Below, piece by piece: positions 11,728-22,289 of a stretch of DNA of 64,000 bases. How positions within the stretch are numbered: position 1 is the stretch's first letter; each line of letters starts with the position of its first letter. The stretch lies in NCBI RefSeq assembly GCF_037893015.1, contig NC_133658.1, forward strand, positions 15,757,561 to 15,821,560. Reading direction: 5' to 3'. The DNA is from Macrotis lagotis. Taxonomy: Eukaryota; Chordata; Mammalia; Peramelemorphia; Peramelidae. The translations under genes were made by a program, and so were the position numbers. Below the pieces are notes generated by a model. The model searched no databases and was not told the DNA's origin. It worked only from the letters and a program-made list of their open reading frames with translations.

Positions 11728-12649
11728 CATATTGAAAAAATGCTCCAAATAACTATTAATTAGAGAAATGTAAATTAAAGCAAAAAAAAGAGTTATCACC
11801 TCAATCTATCAGATTGGCAAGATGAGAAAAAGTGAAAATGATCCATGTTGGAGAGGTTGTGGGAGAATTGGGACATTGATGCATTGCTGGTGGAGTTATG
11901 AATGGAATATGGAGCTATGCCCAAAGAGAAATAAAAATTTTCATCCCCATCATTTCCAATTATACTATTATATCCAGAAGAAATTGTAAAAAATGGGAAA
12001 GGTCCCAGATGCTCCAAAATATTCAGAGTAACTCTTTTTATGTAGTAGCAAAGACTTGGAAATTAGGGGATGCCCATCAGTTGGGGAATGACTAAACAAG
12101 TTATGGTAAATGAATACTAAGAAAGATTATTGTTCTATAAGAAACCATAGATGGCCAGACTCTAGAGGAATATGAAGTGACTCTTCAGGATCTGATGCCG
12201 AAGGAAGGGTTTAGAACCAAGAGCACAATCTACACATTAACAACAACATTGTGAGATGATCAACCTTGATGGAAGCAGCTCTTCTTAGGAGTTCAGAGAG
12301 CTAGAACAACTCTGTTAGACCAGCTATGGACAGTGTCATCCCCATCCAGAGGGAGAAAAAAAAAAACAACCCTTCAGAATCTGATGAACACTTTATAAAA
12401 ATTATCTTTTATGTATCTCTTTCCCTTAATCCTAATTCCTCAGACATAAAATGACTAATTGGTAAACATTTTTTTTTATCAAAAACATGTATGTACAATG
12501 CTAACCTGACTGTTTGCTGCTGAGGGGATGGGGGGGTGGAAGGAATATATATGTGCATATGGATGAAAAAATAAACAAGTAAATTAAAATTAAAATTAAA
12601 ATATGTATGTTATGCTTGTAAGAAATTAATTAAAACATTAACTAAAATT

Positions 12650-12820
12650 CAAGGTGGTGTAGTCAATAGTGTGTGGGACTTAGAGTAAAGGTAGATTTTA
12701 CTTCTACCTCAAACACTTTCTAACTGTTTATATTACCAAAATGCTTGTGCCTCAGTTTCCATGTCTATAAAATGAGAGGGGTAGACACTATGGTTTCTAG
12801 GTAATCCCTGGGTGTGTATC
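12650..12820 (+). repeat. CORE-SINE fragment
   Basis: Decayed copy with GGTGGTGTAGTCAATAGTGTG.GGACTTAGAGT at the head and TGCCTCAGTTTCCATGTCTATAAAATGAGAGGGGTAGA at the core/tail. Confidence 0.6.
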
Positions 12821-13190
12821 TCCCTGTTTTTAGCACAGTACATCACATCTAGTAGATGAAAAACAATTGCTAGTTAAAATGAATAGAATCAAGCTTTGCT
12901 TATTCATTGTCTCCATCATCATTAGATAGTTTTTTTTCCTTGTTTAAGGACATTTCAGTTCCATAACATATTCTTGATCTGGAATGTGTAGGATCAATGC
13001 CAACAAATGAATACCGGTTATAGCACTGCCACTAGAATCAGAAAGGTATGATTTCAAGGCAATTGATGAATATTTATGCATTTATCAGTGATTTATATAC
13101 ACATATATGTATATATCATGAACTATAATGTTTGTTAGAACACAATGAAATATTATGGACAATTTTTCTGAGAAGCTGAATTATTTTGAA
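12821..13190. other. intergenic, no gene seen
   Basis: Short unique spacer between a CORE-SINE and an L1 3' end; nothing recognised. Confidence 0.4.
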
Positions 13191-13194
13191 CTAA

Positions 13195-14115
13195 TTTCCA
13201 AAGGACAATAGCAGTTGTGTTTCTCATAAAGGACTCACATCTAAAATCTATAGAGAACTCAGTCAAATTTATAAAAATTGGTCAGTGTGATAAAAAAGGA
13301 AAATGGTCATTGTTGGAGGGGATGTGGGAAAAATGGGACACTAATGCATTTTTGGCGTTGTGAACCGATGCAATATTTCTAGAGATCAATTTGAAAATAC
13401 ATCCAAACGACAATAAAACTGTGCATACCTTTTGATCCAGCCATATTTACTATGTAAGTAAGTATGCATTCCAAAGAGTCACAAGAAAGGGCAAAATACT
13501 CACATGTACAAAAATATCTGTAATATCTTTTTATAGTGACAAAAATTGAAAATTGAGGGGATGCTCATCAATTGGGGAATGGTTGAACAAATTCTGATAT
13601 ATGAAGTGATAGAGTACTACTATTCTGTAAGAAATCATGAGGGACTGGACTTCAGAATAGCCTGGAAAGACTTCTATGAAGTGATACTGAGTGAAATGAG
13701 CAGAACCAGAAAGAACACTGTATGCAGAAACAGCAACATTGTGTGAGGATCAACCGTGATCAAATTGGTCATATCAGCAGTACAATAATCAAAGACAATT
13801 CTAAAGGTTTTGTAATGGAAAATACCATCCAGAGAAAGAACTACAGCATCTGAATGCAGACCTAAGCTTACTATTTTCAATTTTTTAAATTTGTTTTATG
13901 TATTGTGTTTTCTTCTCATGATTTGGTTTCCCTTTTTCTGATCTGAATCTTCTTTCACAATACTATTAATGTGCTTACATATATAACCTATATTAGCTTG
14001 TTTTTTTCAGGGGGATGGGAGAGGAAAGGGAGAAAAATGTGAAACTCAAAACCTTAGAAAAATTAATTGGTGAAGACTGTCTTTGCGTGTTATTTGGAAA
14101 AATAAATAACTAACA
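13195..14115 (+). mobile_element. L1 LINE 3' end (truncated copy)
   Basis: Starts in the ORF2 C-terminal region (ACTCACATCTAAAATCTATAGAGAACTCAGTCAAA, then TGTTGGAGGGGATGTGGGAAAAATGGGACAC). It continues through the L1 3' UTR (AACAGCAACATTGTGTGAGGATCAAC, CATCCAGAGAAAGAACTA) and ends in TTATTTGGAAAAATAAATAAC. It is a different subfamily from the 6.6-12.6 kb copy: the 3' UTR sequence differs. The frame at 13546-13746 is part of it. Confidence 0.85.
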
Positions 14116-14466
14116 CAATTTAAAAAACTAATAGCAGAGGCTATGTCTCAGGAATGTGCCATCCAAACCATCTAAATCCCTCTTCCCAGATCTTTGTTGA
14201 TGCTTAGTGATATGCATCTGACCATCATCCTCACTCTAATTGTCATATATTTTCAAATTAATGCACATTAACTTTGAGCTATAAAATACATCTCAACTCA
14301 TTGTTTCATCTAAACTAATAAAGTAAGAATCATTTCATCTGGATCATCAATCATCTATAGTCCCCTTTGAAGCTTTCTTTCATTTTAAGACTATTTCATC
14401 CTTCAATGAATAAATAGATTTAGCTTTTTATTTCTTTCCAACATTTTTTGATTGGCAAAAGACTTC

Positions 14467-14695
14467 AGGGGCAGCTAAATGGCACAATAGGTAGTCAGAG
14501 AGACCTATGTTCAAATTTGACCTCAAAGACTAGTCTTATGACCTTGGCAAGTCACTTAAAACTGTTTGTCTCAGTATTTTCATCTGTAAAATGAGCTAGA
14601 GAAGGAAATGGCAAACTTCATTATCTTTGCCAGGAAAACCCTAAATGGGGTCATAAAAAGTCAGATACAAAAAAAATAACTGAACATGATATTCT
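14467..14695 (+). repeat. MAR1-like CORE-SINE
   Basis: Full-length layout: GGGGCAGCTAAATGGCACAATAGG head, CTATGTTCAAATTTGACC B-box, TCAGTATTTTCATCTGTAAAATGAGC core, and an 'AAGGAAATGGCAAAC..CTTTGCCAGGAAAACCCTAAATGGGGTCATAAA' tail. Diverged. Confidence 0.8.
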
Positions 14696-15602
14696 AGGCC
14701 AATTTGAAATACTCTCATACTAGTGGAAATAATACAGAGATATTTTATGTGTATACATTCACACATATAATATAGACATACATATCTTATCATTTAAATC
14801 AGAAATAGGAAGACACATGCTTCAAAGAACAGTACCAGAATACTACAATTGAAAGGATAATTCAGGGTCATGCAACAATTTAATTTGTTAGATGATCTTT
14901 GTTACAAAACTTGTTCCTTGATGCCTATACATATGTCCATCAATTCTGCTAAGCTTTTTAACCCATTAATAAACATGCAACTATTAAATAGTTTTGTTTT
15001 ACTATATGACTACAAATTCCCAATCAGCTCTTTTTCTGTTAGTGTTAAAACATTAAATGCTCCGTAACATATACTATTCTACAAAGCACAGAGTTACAAA
15101 GAGAAAGAAGACAGACCATGGTGATCACATTATATTTGTGGAAAGGAACACCCTTGAAATATTCATGAAACTGTGTACCATTTCCTATGTCAGAAGGCTC
15201 TGATCCTATAGGATAGATGGTAGAAATGAGGGCATTAAGAAATAAAAAAGAAGTATCCTGACTCAAAATAATCTAGTTGAGTATTTTATTTAGGAACAAA
15301 AACTATTTGCTTCTGAACTGATATAGCCCATTAATGGCTAAGAGTCCCATCTAGGAAAGTCAGATAAACAACATAAAGGGAAAATCATCAACTATGATGA
15401 TTATGTGTTTTTCTGGTTAGATAGAGAGTGCATTTCAAAAAAAAGGGTAGCATATCCTGGAGTGAGTTTGGAGTGAGAGCACTTTTGTTTGATGGATCCG
15501 TTTGGAATATATTTGGAGAAGGAAAGACTGTGTGTTAACATAAATGCAAGATGATGAGTAAGGAGAACAAGTTCAGGACCTAGAAGGATAATTAAAGCAG
15601 AG
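14696..15602. other. intergenic, no gene seen
   Basis: Unique AT-rich spacer. The frames at 14870-15067 and 15045-15266 overlap on opposite strands and have no recognisable motif. Confidence 0.45.
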
Positions 15603-15648
15603 ATGATGATGATGATGATGATGATGATGATAATAATAATAATAATAA
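15603..15648. repeat. (GAT)n(AAT)n microsatellite
   Basis: Trinucleotide run that changes from GAT to AAT units midway. Confidence 0.97.
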
Positions 15649-15849
15649 CAAATTATATCCATAAAAGAACTGGGACCAGGATGTTTGTCCCCTCTTTTCC
15701 CACTGGTTCCATTACACAGACATCTACTAATACAGGGCCAACTTCAAGGAATGACTGGTGAGCCAATTCAGTGCTATAGAGTGTAATTCTCACCTGTACT
15801 ACTGAGGAGGGTTGCAGGGAAAGGATCTAAAGGTCCCAAGGGGAAGAAG
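15649..15849. other. short unclassified spacer
   Basis: Moderately GC-rich for this region (GGTTGCAGGGAAAGGATC). No repeat or gene recognised. Confidence 0.35.
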
Positions 15850-16050
15850 ATATGAAACTTCAATGTATCTATATCCCCTACCTTTAGCACTCTAATACCA
15901 GCATGTCCTCATTACCACCTACCTAAATTATTATTAGAATGTAAATTCCTTTTGGGTAGGGACTGTTTTGATTTGTTTTGTTTTTATTTTTCCTAGCACC
16001 TAACACAGAATCTGGTGAGAATTTTTCACTTCCTACCTGTTTGTTGATTG
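15850..16050 (+). repeat. L2 LINE 3' end
   Basis: L2 3' UTR pattern: TTAGAATGTAAATTCCTTTTGGGTAGGGACTGTTTTG..TTTCCTAGCACCTAACACAGAATCTGG, then TGTTGATTGATT. Confidence 0.75.
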
Positions 16051-16149
16051 ATTAAACTCACCTCCTATATTACCGTCCTTTTGAAGATGAATATTCTGCC
16101 TCCCTTGACTAGGTCTTCTCAGGTACAGAATAATCCCTCTTTTTTAAAC

Positions 16150-16410
16150 CATGAGGAGTTAGGTGGCACAGTGGATAGAAGGTTGGGACTGGAGTCAGGA
16201 AGACATGAGTTTAAATTTGACCTCAGATACTTAGTAGTAGTGTAACACTGGGTAAATCACTTAACTCCCTTTTGCCTCATTTTCCTTATTTGCAAAATCA
16301 GTTGGAAAAGAAATGGCAAATTCCTCCATTATCTTGGTCAATAAAACCCAAAATGTGGTTATGAAGAGTCAGATTTGACTGAAAATGATCAAACAACAAC
16401 AAAGAGAAAG
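16150..16410 (+). repeat. MAR1-like CORE-SINE, full length
   Basis: GGAGTTAGGTGGCACAGTGGATAG head, ATGAGTTTAAATTTGACCTCAG B-box, CATTTTCCTTATTTGCAAAATC core, and the 'AAATGGCAAATTCCTCCATTATCTTGG..AGTCAGATTTGACTGAAAATGATCAAACAACAACAA' tail. Confidence 0.85.
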
Positions 16411-16589
16411 TGGTCCCTCATTGTCCACTGACTTCAGCTTCCCAGCATTGGGAAGTTCTGCCATTGGGCAGAACTTGGTTTTATCTTAAGGTAAGATTCG
16501 TTCTTAAGGTGAAATGCTCAATAGTTTGATTCCCATACACATTTAGCTTAAGAAACACAACTCGACATATTCCTGTGAGAATTTATTCA

Positions 16590-16878
16590 TATATTAAACT
16601 TCACTCTTCTGCTCACACCCTCTAACCCTTACAACATCTCTCAGACATATCTTCCCTCTACACAAGTGCAAAGTGAGTCGGGGTACTTCTCATCTCTTAC
16701 CTGAAATACTGCTAGAATAGCACTCTAAAAACAAGCAACTTGGAAGAACCTAAAAACTCTGAATAAGATATTTCAAGAATCCATCTTATGATTGCAGTCT
16801 CCCTTTGCTCCAATACATTCTTCACTCTGGTACCCAAGTGATTTCCCTAAAGTAAAGGTCTAACCATATCAAATACTA

Positions 16879-16938
<60 letters not shown>

Positions 16939-16946
16939 GTGAGAGC

Positions 16947-16995
<49 letters not shown>

Positions 16996-17345
16996 CAGTT
17001 ACCTTGAGCTTTAGCATACTCTTCCATATGGTATTTAAAAATCTTTAAAAATCTTCCTACCCCGCCATCTCACTCTTTTGTGTCTTTTCATTTTCTATCC
17101 ACAATGCCTTTACTTCTGTCATGTTCTTTCCCTAATTTTCTCAGCTTCACTATTTTCCAAAACTCCTACTAATTTCCCTGCTAAGGTTATCTCCCATCTA
17201 TTCTGTGTGTATCTAGTAACTAGTAACTAACATGAGGCCTCCTCCATTAGAATGCAAATTTCTTGAGTTTTTCTATTTTTTTGCCTTTCTTTCAAATTCC
17301 AAGATGTTTACAATGCTTGATTCATTGTGAACACTTGTGAAATGC
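16590..17345 (+). mobile_element. L2 LINE 3' part
   Basis: L2 ORF2 end and 3' UTR in sense: 'TTGCAGTCTCCCTTTGCTCCAATACATTCTTCACTCTGGTACCCAAGTGATTTCCCTAAAGTAAAGGTCTAACCATATCA' matches the L2 block that encodes the RT-distal region. Then 'CCTCCATTAGAATGCAAATTTCTTGAG' matches the L2 3' UTR. Split by the CA/GA microsatellite at 16881-16992. Ancient and broken. Confidence 0.7.
16881..16992. repeat. (CA)n-(GA)n compound microsatellite
   Basis: About 26 CA units, a short CAGTGAGAGCGAAA bridge, then about 21 GA units. It sits inside the L2 fragment. Similar (GT)n-(GA)n compounds occur at 42619-42706. Confidence 0.98.
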
Positions 17346-17794
17346 CTGTTTTTGACTGTCTATATGTCCTTTCTTGACACACAACAATGAAGAAGAAAAG
17401 CAAAAAATAATTCACTCTCAGTGAAATAGAGGAAAGTGTGCAGGAACAAGTGAAAATTGATGGGAAAATGAGATAAGCATAGTTAAGCATGTTTCTCATT
17501 AAACATTGCAACTGAAAATGCCGCTATTGGAAGAGTAAGATCATTCATCATATCTCCGGGGTGACAAAGTGAGGCAAGATTTTTATTACTTCTGGGCTTC
17601 CCAGTTTAAAATGACAATATTAACATTCTAACAATAGAGTCATAACATAGCCTCACACAGCTGACAGCTGAATTTGGTGTTCCCCCTTCATGTGTGTTAT
17701 CTTGTTTCTGAAGGTTCTTGTCAAAAGCAAATCACTAACTTGTACCACCAAACATTTTAGATTTGGGTAATCTATGGGTCTTAAGAATTTTGCG
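17346..17794. other. intergenic, no gene seen
   Basis: Unique sequence with balanced composition (ATCTCCGGGGTGACAAAGTGAGGCAAG). No repeat family or credible reading frame recognised. Confidence 0.4.
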
Positions 17795-18580
17795 TGAGTG
17801 AGTCCAACCTTTCTGGAGAGTAATATGGAACTATGCCCAAAGAGAAATAAAACTATTCATACCCTTTGACCAAGCAATTCCAGTTTTATCCAGAAGAAAT
17901 TGTAAAATAAAGGGAAAAGTCTTACATTTTCCAAAATATTCAGAGCAACTCTTTTTGTAGTGGCAAAGAATTGGAAATTGAGAGGATGCCCATCCATTGG
18001 GGAATAAATAAACAAGTCATTGGGGAATGGATAAACAAGTTATGGTACATGTATACTATGGAAATTATTGTTCCATAAGAAATTATTCATGATTAGCATC
18101 TAGAGAAGCATGGAAAGACTTATGGGATCTGATGCTGAGCAAAGGGATCACAGCAAAGAGAACAATATACACATCGCCATTATGGGATGAATAACCTTCA
18201 GGGAAGCAACTTGCCTCAACATTCCAGAGAGCTAAGACAACTGTATTTGACTGGTAATGGTCTATACTATCCCCAACCAGAGGAAGAAAAACAAAAGGAA
18301 ACAAAACATACAGGAAAAACCCAACTCTTCAGAATCTGCTGAACACTTTATCAAAATTATCTCTCATGTATCTCTTTCCCTTAATCCTAATTCCTCATGC
18401 CCAAATTTACTAATTTATAAATATGTTTAGCAAAATATGTATGTAAAATGCTAACCTGACGGTTCCCCTACTGAGGGGAAAGGGGTGGGAAGGAAGAGTA
18501 GAGGGAAATTTTGTAACTTGAAAATATGCATGTACAAATGGATGAAAATAAAAAAATAAAGCAAAAAAAAAAAAAAAAGA
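17795..18580 (+). mobile_element. L1 LINE 3' end with poly-A
   Basis: Truncated L1: GAGTAATATGGAACTATGCCCAAAGAGAAATAAAACTATTCATACCCTTTGACC, then 'GTGGCAAAGAATTGGAAATTGAGAGGATGCCCATC', 3' UTR with CAGAATCTGCTGAACACTTTATCAAAATTATCTC, and a poly-A run at about 18563-18580. Same subfamily as the L1 at 6.6-12.6 kb. A short 'TGGGGAATGGATAAACAAGT' unit is duplicated in tandem near 17997-18037. Confidence 0.9.
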
Positions 18581-19165
18581 ATTTTGTGAGGAGTGGTAGC
18601 TCCAAGTATTTAGTTGGTACTCTGTTCTATCTTCAGGCATTCTGAACTCCTCTGTAAGCCCATTTCTGGTAGACAACTGAATTATCATTTATACTGAAAG
18701 ACATCAGCAATCCATTTCATTATTCAAACTCATCAGTAAGGTGGCAAAAAGTTATTGTCAAAAGTAAAATACATCATCTTAATGGACTCAGAAGGAGTGA
18801 ATGCTTTAAAAAAATGAAAATATACACACTGCAAATAGTTTCCAACTATTTTTTAAAAATACAAAATATGAGAATGCATAAATATTTACAAGGTAAAAGT
18901 CTCCTGAAATAACACTGAAATTTTTTAAATTGTAGTTCAGACTTGCTCTCTTCAACCCCAAGCCCGCCAACTGAGATAGCCTTAGCTACTGAGAAAATGT
19001 TTGAATGTTTGTGTTTCTGAGTCTGAATGAGACAGTCTCCATCTGGTCTCCCATAATGGTGAAAGGATATTACTCCCTTGATCCAACCCACTAGAATAGA
19101 TGCAAAAAATAAATATATTCTGCCTATGACCCTGAATAAGAGAAAGACACTTTGGTGGAAAGGAA
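18581..19165. other. intergenic, no gene seen
   Basis: Nothing recognised. The overlapping minus-strand frames near 18846-19233 run into the SINE and are not credible genes. Confidence 0.4.
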
Positions 19166-19171
19166 GTATAA

Positions 19172-19324
19172 GGGGTGGCTAGGTGACACAGTAGATGGAG
19201 CAATGGCCCTGGAGTCAGAGTACCTGAGTTCAAATCTGGCCTCAGACACTTAATAATGACCTAGCTGTGTGGCCTTGGGCAAGCCACTTAACCCCATTGA
19301 CTTGCAAAAACCTTTAAAAAAAAA
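19172..19324 (+). mobile_element. WSINE1-type SINE
   Basis: GGGGTGGCTAGGTGACACAG head, GAGTTCAAATCTGGCCTCAG B-box, GACTTGCAAAAACCTTTAAA tail with poly-A. The flanking duplication is unclear (AAGTATA-like on both sides). Confidence 0.95.
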
Positions 19325-19599
19325 GGGGAGCATAAGTATCTCTTCCTTCTGATTATAACTACCTAATCTCACTCTTTAAGGTTTAATGCACTGTCCATGC
19401 ATATTGACTTTGAAATCAACTAAAGACCTTTGAGTGCTCTTCATATGAACTTCTATATCCAATTTTATTAAATATTAATGAAAATTTATATAGAATTATT
19501 ATGATCAACTTTTGATCATATCATCTACCTCTGTTCCTTCTTTATTCTCATAATCATATTTCTATACAAATTTGATATTTCCTCTGCGCTTCCCCCCAA

Positions 19600-19760
19600 G
19601 AAGTCTATGAGCTAGGTATTAAAGGCATTATAATGCATATCTCCTAGTGACGGGAACAAACAGACCCAGAGAAGTGATCACTCACCCATGAAAGCATAGC
19701 TAATAAGAATCAGAGGAGAGTGTCAAACTCCATTCTTACACCAAGCTTACCTTGTGATAT
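19600..19760 (-). repeat. MIR fragment
   Basis: Antisense MIR: CTATGAGCTAGGTATTAAAGG, then CAGACCCAGAGAAGTGATCACTCACCC and 'AGCATAGCTAATAAGAATCAGAGGAGAGTGTCAAACTCCATTCTTACACCAAGC'. Confidence 0.65.
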
Positions 19761-19767
19761 CGCTGCT

Positions 19768-20150
19768 TTAATAATTGACTGGATTCACATAAATTTGCTT
19801 AGACCAGTATGTCTAGTTGTCTGCAGGTCTCAAGACAGATGATGCTTAATCTTCTTATCTCATCTAGGTATCATCTGCCAAGGAACATTGCATTTGTTTT
19901 TTGAATGGTAACCAAATTAGTAATCATTGTTACTTCTGGAAAACACATATCACTTGACTGTCCTGTCCATTAATTCATGACCTTAATGACACTTACTACC
20001 AAAATACCTTAACTTGAAATCACTCCCTAATATAAATCATCTTCTATTTATTTGGCAATAAGAAATTGAAGTTTAACCTTACTATGTCTCTCCCCTTCCA
20101 TCATTCTTTCATTAATCTAATTATTCTTGCTTCCCTTCATACAAGACTCC
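19768..20150 (+). repeat. Unnamed dispersed repeat R2, copy 1
   Basis: Collinear with 24054-24412 over about 360 bp at roughly three quarters identity, with small gaps. Shared blocks include GATGATGCTTAA, TTTGAATGGTAA, CATTAATTCATGA and TTCTTTCATTAATCTAATT. Same orientation, 4.28 kb apart. No family recognised. Confidence 0.8.
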
Positions 20151-20189
20151 CTATTCATGATGCTATAACTTCCCCATGCTTCACTTAAA

Positions 20190-20720
20190 TATATCTTTAT
20201 GTCCTTTCATGCAAAGTGTGCTCTATTCTTTCCAAGATTGTGTCATCTGCAAATCTGACAAATATGCTATCAATGATTTCATCTAGAATATTGATTAAGA
20301 AATTAAACAGCATAAACTCATAGAATGATTCAGGGAAAATCCCATATTGACAGCCAATTAAGTTTATTTGCACTATCAATAATTTATTTCATTTCAGATA
20401 TTCAGCTGCTTCTGAAGTCACCCAATTGTTGCATCATCTAGTCCATATCTCTATAGCTGGTTTTTAGATTATACCTAGAGTATTCTCATAAACTATTTGT
20501 TTAATAACCTCTGTCAAAAATAGGAATAGAAGTTGCTCTTAATTAACCCACTCCTAATGAAGTCAGTTTGACTCTGTGATCAGTGTGTTCTTTGTGGATA
20601 CTCATTTCCCATCCTTAATAAAAGTTTTTCTAGAAATTGGTAGTAATCAAATGCTCATTTCCATTTTAGATTATTCTATTTTCCTTTAAAATAGCAGACC
20701 AATTTTCATTTTTCAGAAAT
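20190..20720 (-). mobile_element. CR1/L3-like LINE reverse transcriptase remnant
   Basis: On the minus strand, 20197-20379 reads LFNFLINILDEIIDSIFVRF followed by ADDT. This matches the CR1-clade RT palm (typically L.FINDLDEGID..F.K/RFADDTKL) including the F-A-D-D catalytic box. Further left on this strand the antisense sequence GTTGCATCATCTAGTCCATATCTCTATAG also matches the family pattern. About 0.5 kb survives, heavily diverged and not functional. Confidence 0.65.
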
Positions 20721-20781
20721 GAATTAGAATTTCCATCTCACTTTGAGCATTATATATTATTTTATTAATAAGGTATAAACA

Positions 20782-21035
20782 GGCAGCTGAGTGGTGTAGA
20801 GCACAAGGCTCAGAGACAGGAAGACCTGAGTTTAAATCTGGGTTTGGAAGCTTGTGTTACCCTAGGCATAGTCCCTTGACTTTGCTAATTTTATTTGCCT
20901 CAGTTTCCTCACTGGGTAAATGATTTATAAAAGCAAATGTCAAACCACTATAGTATTTTTGCCAAGAAAACTTTAAATGAGTTCACTAAGAAATCAGACA
21001 TGACTTAAATGACTGAACAATGATGAAAGTTGGAA
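20782..21035 (+). repeat. MAR1-like CORE-SINE
   Basis: GGCAGCTGAGTGGTGTAG head, CTGAGTTTAAATCTGGG B-box, TTTGCCTCAGTTTCCTCACTGGGTAAATG core, and an 'AAATGTCAAACCACTATAGTATTTTTGCCAAGAAAAC..GACTGAACAATG' tail. Confidence 0.85.
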
Positions 21036-21199
21036 ATATAATATAATTTTATTTCTGAATCCCCTTATTAGGTTAGAGTCATATGGATTAGATAATTTTA
21101 GTCTCCCAGCATTTGGATTTGTGATCTCTCAGATATGTAGACTCCTTAAATGTACAGATATATAAATACGTGCAGATATATGTGGAGGAATAAACACAT

Positions 21200-21264
21200 C
21201 ACAGCTGAATAAGGATATATAGAAATGGAGACGGAGATGGATATGGATGGGATATGAGTATGTG
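21200..21264. repeat. GGATAT-like hexanucleotide run
   Basis: Imperfect GGA(T/G)AT units (GGAGACGGAGATGGATATGG and onward) leading into the palindrome at 21265. Confidence 0.7.
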
Positions 21265-21319
21265 TATGTTATAGTTATGGTTATGGATACGGATCCGTAT
21301 CCATAACCATAACTATAAC

Positions 21320-21322
<3 letters not shown>
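21265..21322. repeat. Perfect 58 bp palindrome, no spacer
   Basis: Two 29-base arms (21265-21293 and 21294-21322) are exact reverse complements, centred on the BamHI-like hexamer GGATCC at 21291-21296. Each arm holds two GGTTAT-type units. Left flank is the GGATAT run; right flank is (TA)n then (GA)n. The base pair just outside does not match, so the arms end sharply. Not explained by a simple tandem repeat. Confidence 0.97.
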
Positions 21323-21392
<70 letters not shown>

Positions 21393-21473
21393 CAGAGAGA
21401 CAGAGAGACAGAGAGACAGAGACAGAGAGACAGAGAGACAGAGACAGAGACAGAGACAGAAAGAGAGAGAGTC
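21323..21473. repeat. (TA)n-(GA)n-(GACA)n microsatellite
   Basis: TA run to 21340, then GA units, then GAGACA and GACAGA variants to about 21471. Confidence 0.97.
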
Positions 21474-21868
21474 AGCTCATCTATAACTTCCTATTCTTTG
21501 GAATTCTTATCCACCTTCACATGGGGTATTTGGAATCTTTTTTCAAAGTGGGGATCTGGGGGTCCCACTGGATGCTTTCAGGGTGTCTATGAATAATCAC
21601 AACTCTTTTTTACAATAATACAATTTCCCCTTTTTACTCTTATTCTCTTACTAATGGACAGTGGAATTTTCAAGAGACTCTATGACTTGAATGAAAGATT
21701 CAGCTGCAAAATTGAAGACTGAAGTAATACTTCATCCTTAGAATTGTACTTTGACCTTAAAATGGACGCATTGTGTTTGAGCACAATTCCAGTCCAAGGA
21801 ACAAGCCTGTGCTAATAACCATTATCTTCTTGTCCATTTTGCAATGTATGTTAATACATACATATATA

Positions 21869-21870
<2 letters not shown>

Positions 21871-21901
<31 letters not shown>
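21871..21901. repeat. (TG)n microsatellite
   Basis: About 15 TG units within the hAT element. Confidence 0.97.
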
Positions 21902-21902
<1 letters not shown>

Positions 21903-21985
21903 TGTGTATCAGTCTCAAAGAAGAATGTTCTTGATAAAAACATAATATTGATTTTTATTAAATATGAATGCTTGGATTATGTGTC

Positions 21986-22139
21986 TTTTTTTTAAAGTTT
22001 TTGCAAGGCAAATTGGGTTAAGTGGCTTGCCCAAGGCCACACAGCTACATAATTATTAAGTGTCTGAGGGCGGATTTGAACTCAGCTAATCCTGGCTCCA
22101 GGGCCAGTGCTCTATCTACTGTGCCACCTAGCCACCCCT
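21986..22139 (-). mobile_element. WSINE1-type SINE inside hAT
   Basis: Antisense copy: TTTTTGCAAGGCAAATTGGGTTAAG at the left, GCCACCTAGCCACCCC at the right. Perfect 11 bp duplication GATTATGTGTC at 21975-21985 and 22140-22150. Confidence 0.97.
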
Positions 22140-22289
22140 GATTATGTGTCCTTTAAAATTGTGGGTGACAGAATGAGAAGCAGCCATGAAGCATTGTTGT
22201 ATACTAGAGTGGTGTTTGTGTCAAAGAAAAGCACTTTTGTCTTTGTTTGAGTTGTGATCTCAACTAGTCACTGTTTTCATTTAACACCA

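Larger units (their letters stand above)
7870..12110 (+). pseudogene. L1 ORF2 remnant (endonuclease-reverse transcriptase)
   Basis: Frame pieces match L1 ORF2 in the right order. Endonuclease-like pieces come first: around 8273 MYAPSGIASRF..LSELQDIA and KGDLNLTLSELDKS, and about 8530 KIDLVLGHKT. The RT entry follows at about 9360-9475 ([12 protein letters not shown], family LPTKKSPGPDGF), then 9900 DQVGFIPG. At 9959-10237 NAEKFFNKIQPLFLLKTLKS and SGMKQGYSFSPLLFYIVLE match the RT palm (family DAEKAFDKIQ and TGTRQGCPLSPLLFNIVLE). 10736-10950 gives the thumb-like WLGRTNIIKIILLPKLHYLL. The C-terminal 'W.GCG..GTLLHCWW' region is at about 11850-11900. Frames shift repeatedly and stops are frequent. 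The RT catalytic FADD segment near 10320 is damaged. Confidence 0.85.
6627..12600 (+). mobile_element. long decayed L1 LINE with nested SINEs
   Basis: Begins with the L1-like 5' signature GGGCAGAGCCAAGATGGC. It runs through a 5' region, a short ORF1-like start near 7219, ORF2 remnants (about 7870-12110) and an L1 3' UTR ending in an A-rich tail near 12600 (about 6 kb, close to full length). Four WSINEs (8001, 8920, 9530, 10382), a GATA repeat and an AT repeat sit inside. Only an N-terminal ORF1-like part is visible; I do not see the RNA-binding and C-terminal parts, so an internal deletion is likely. It is dead: frames are broken many times. Confidence 0.85.
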
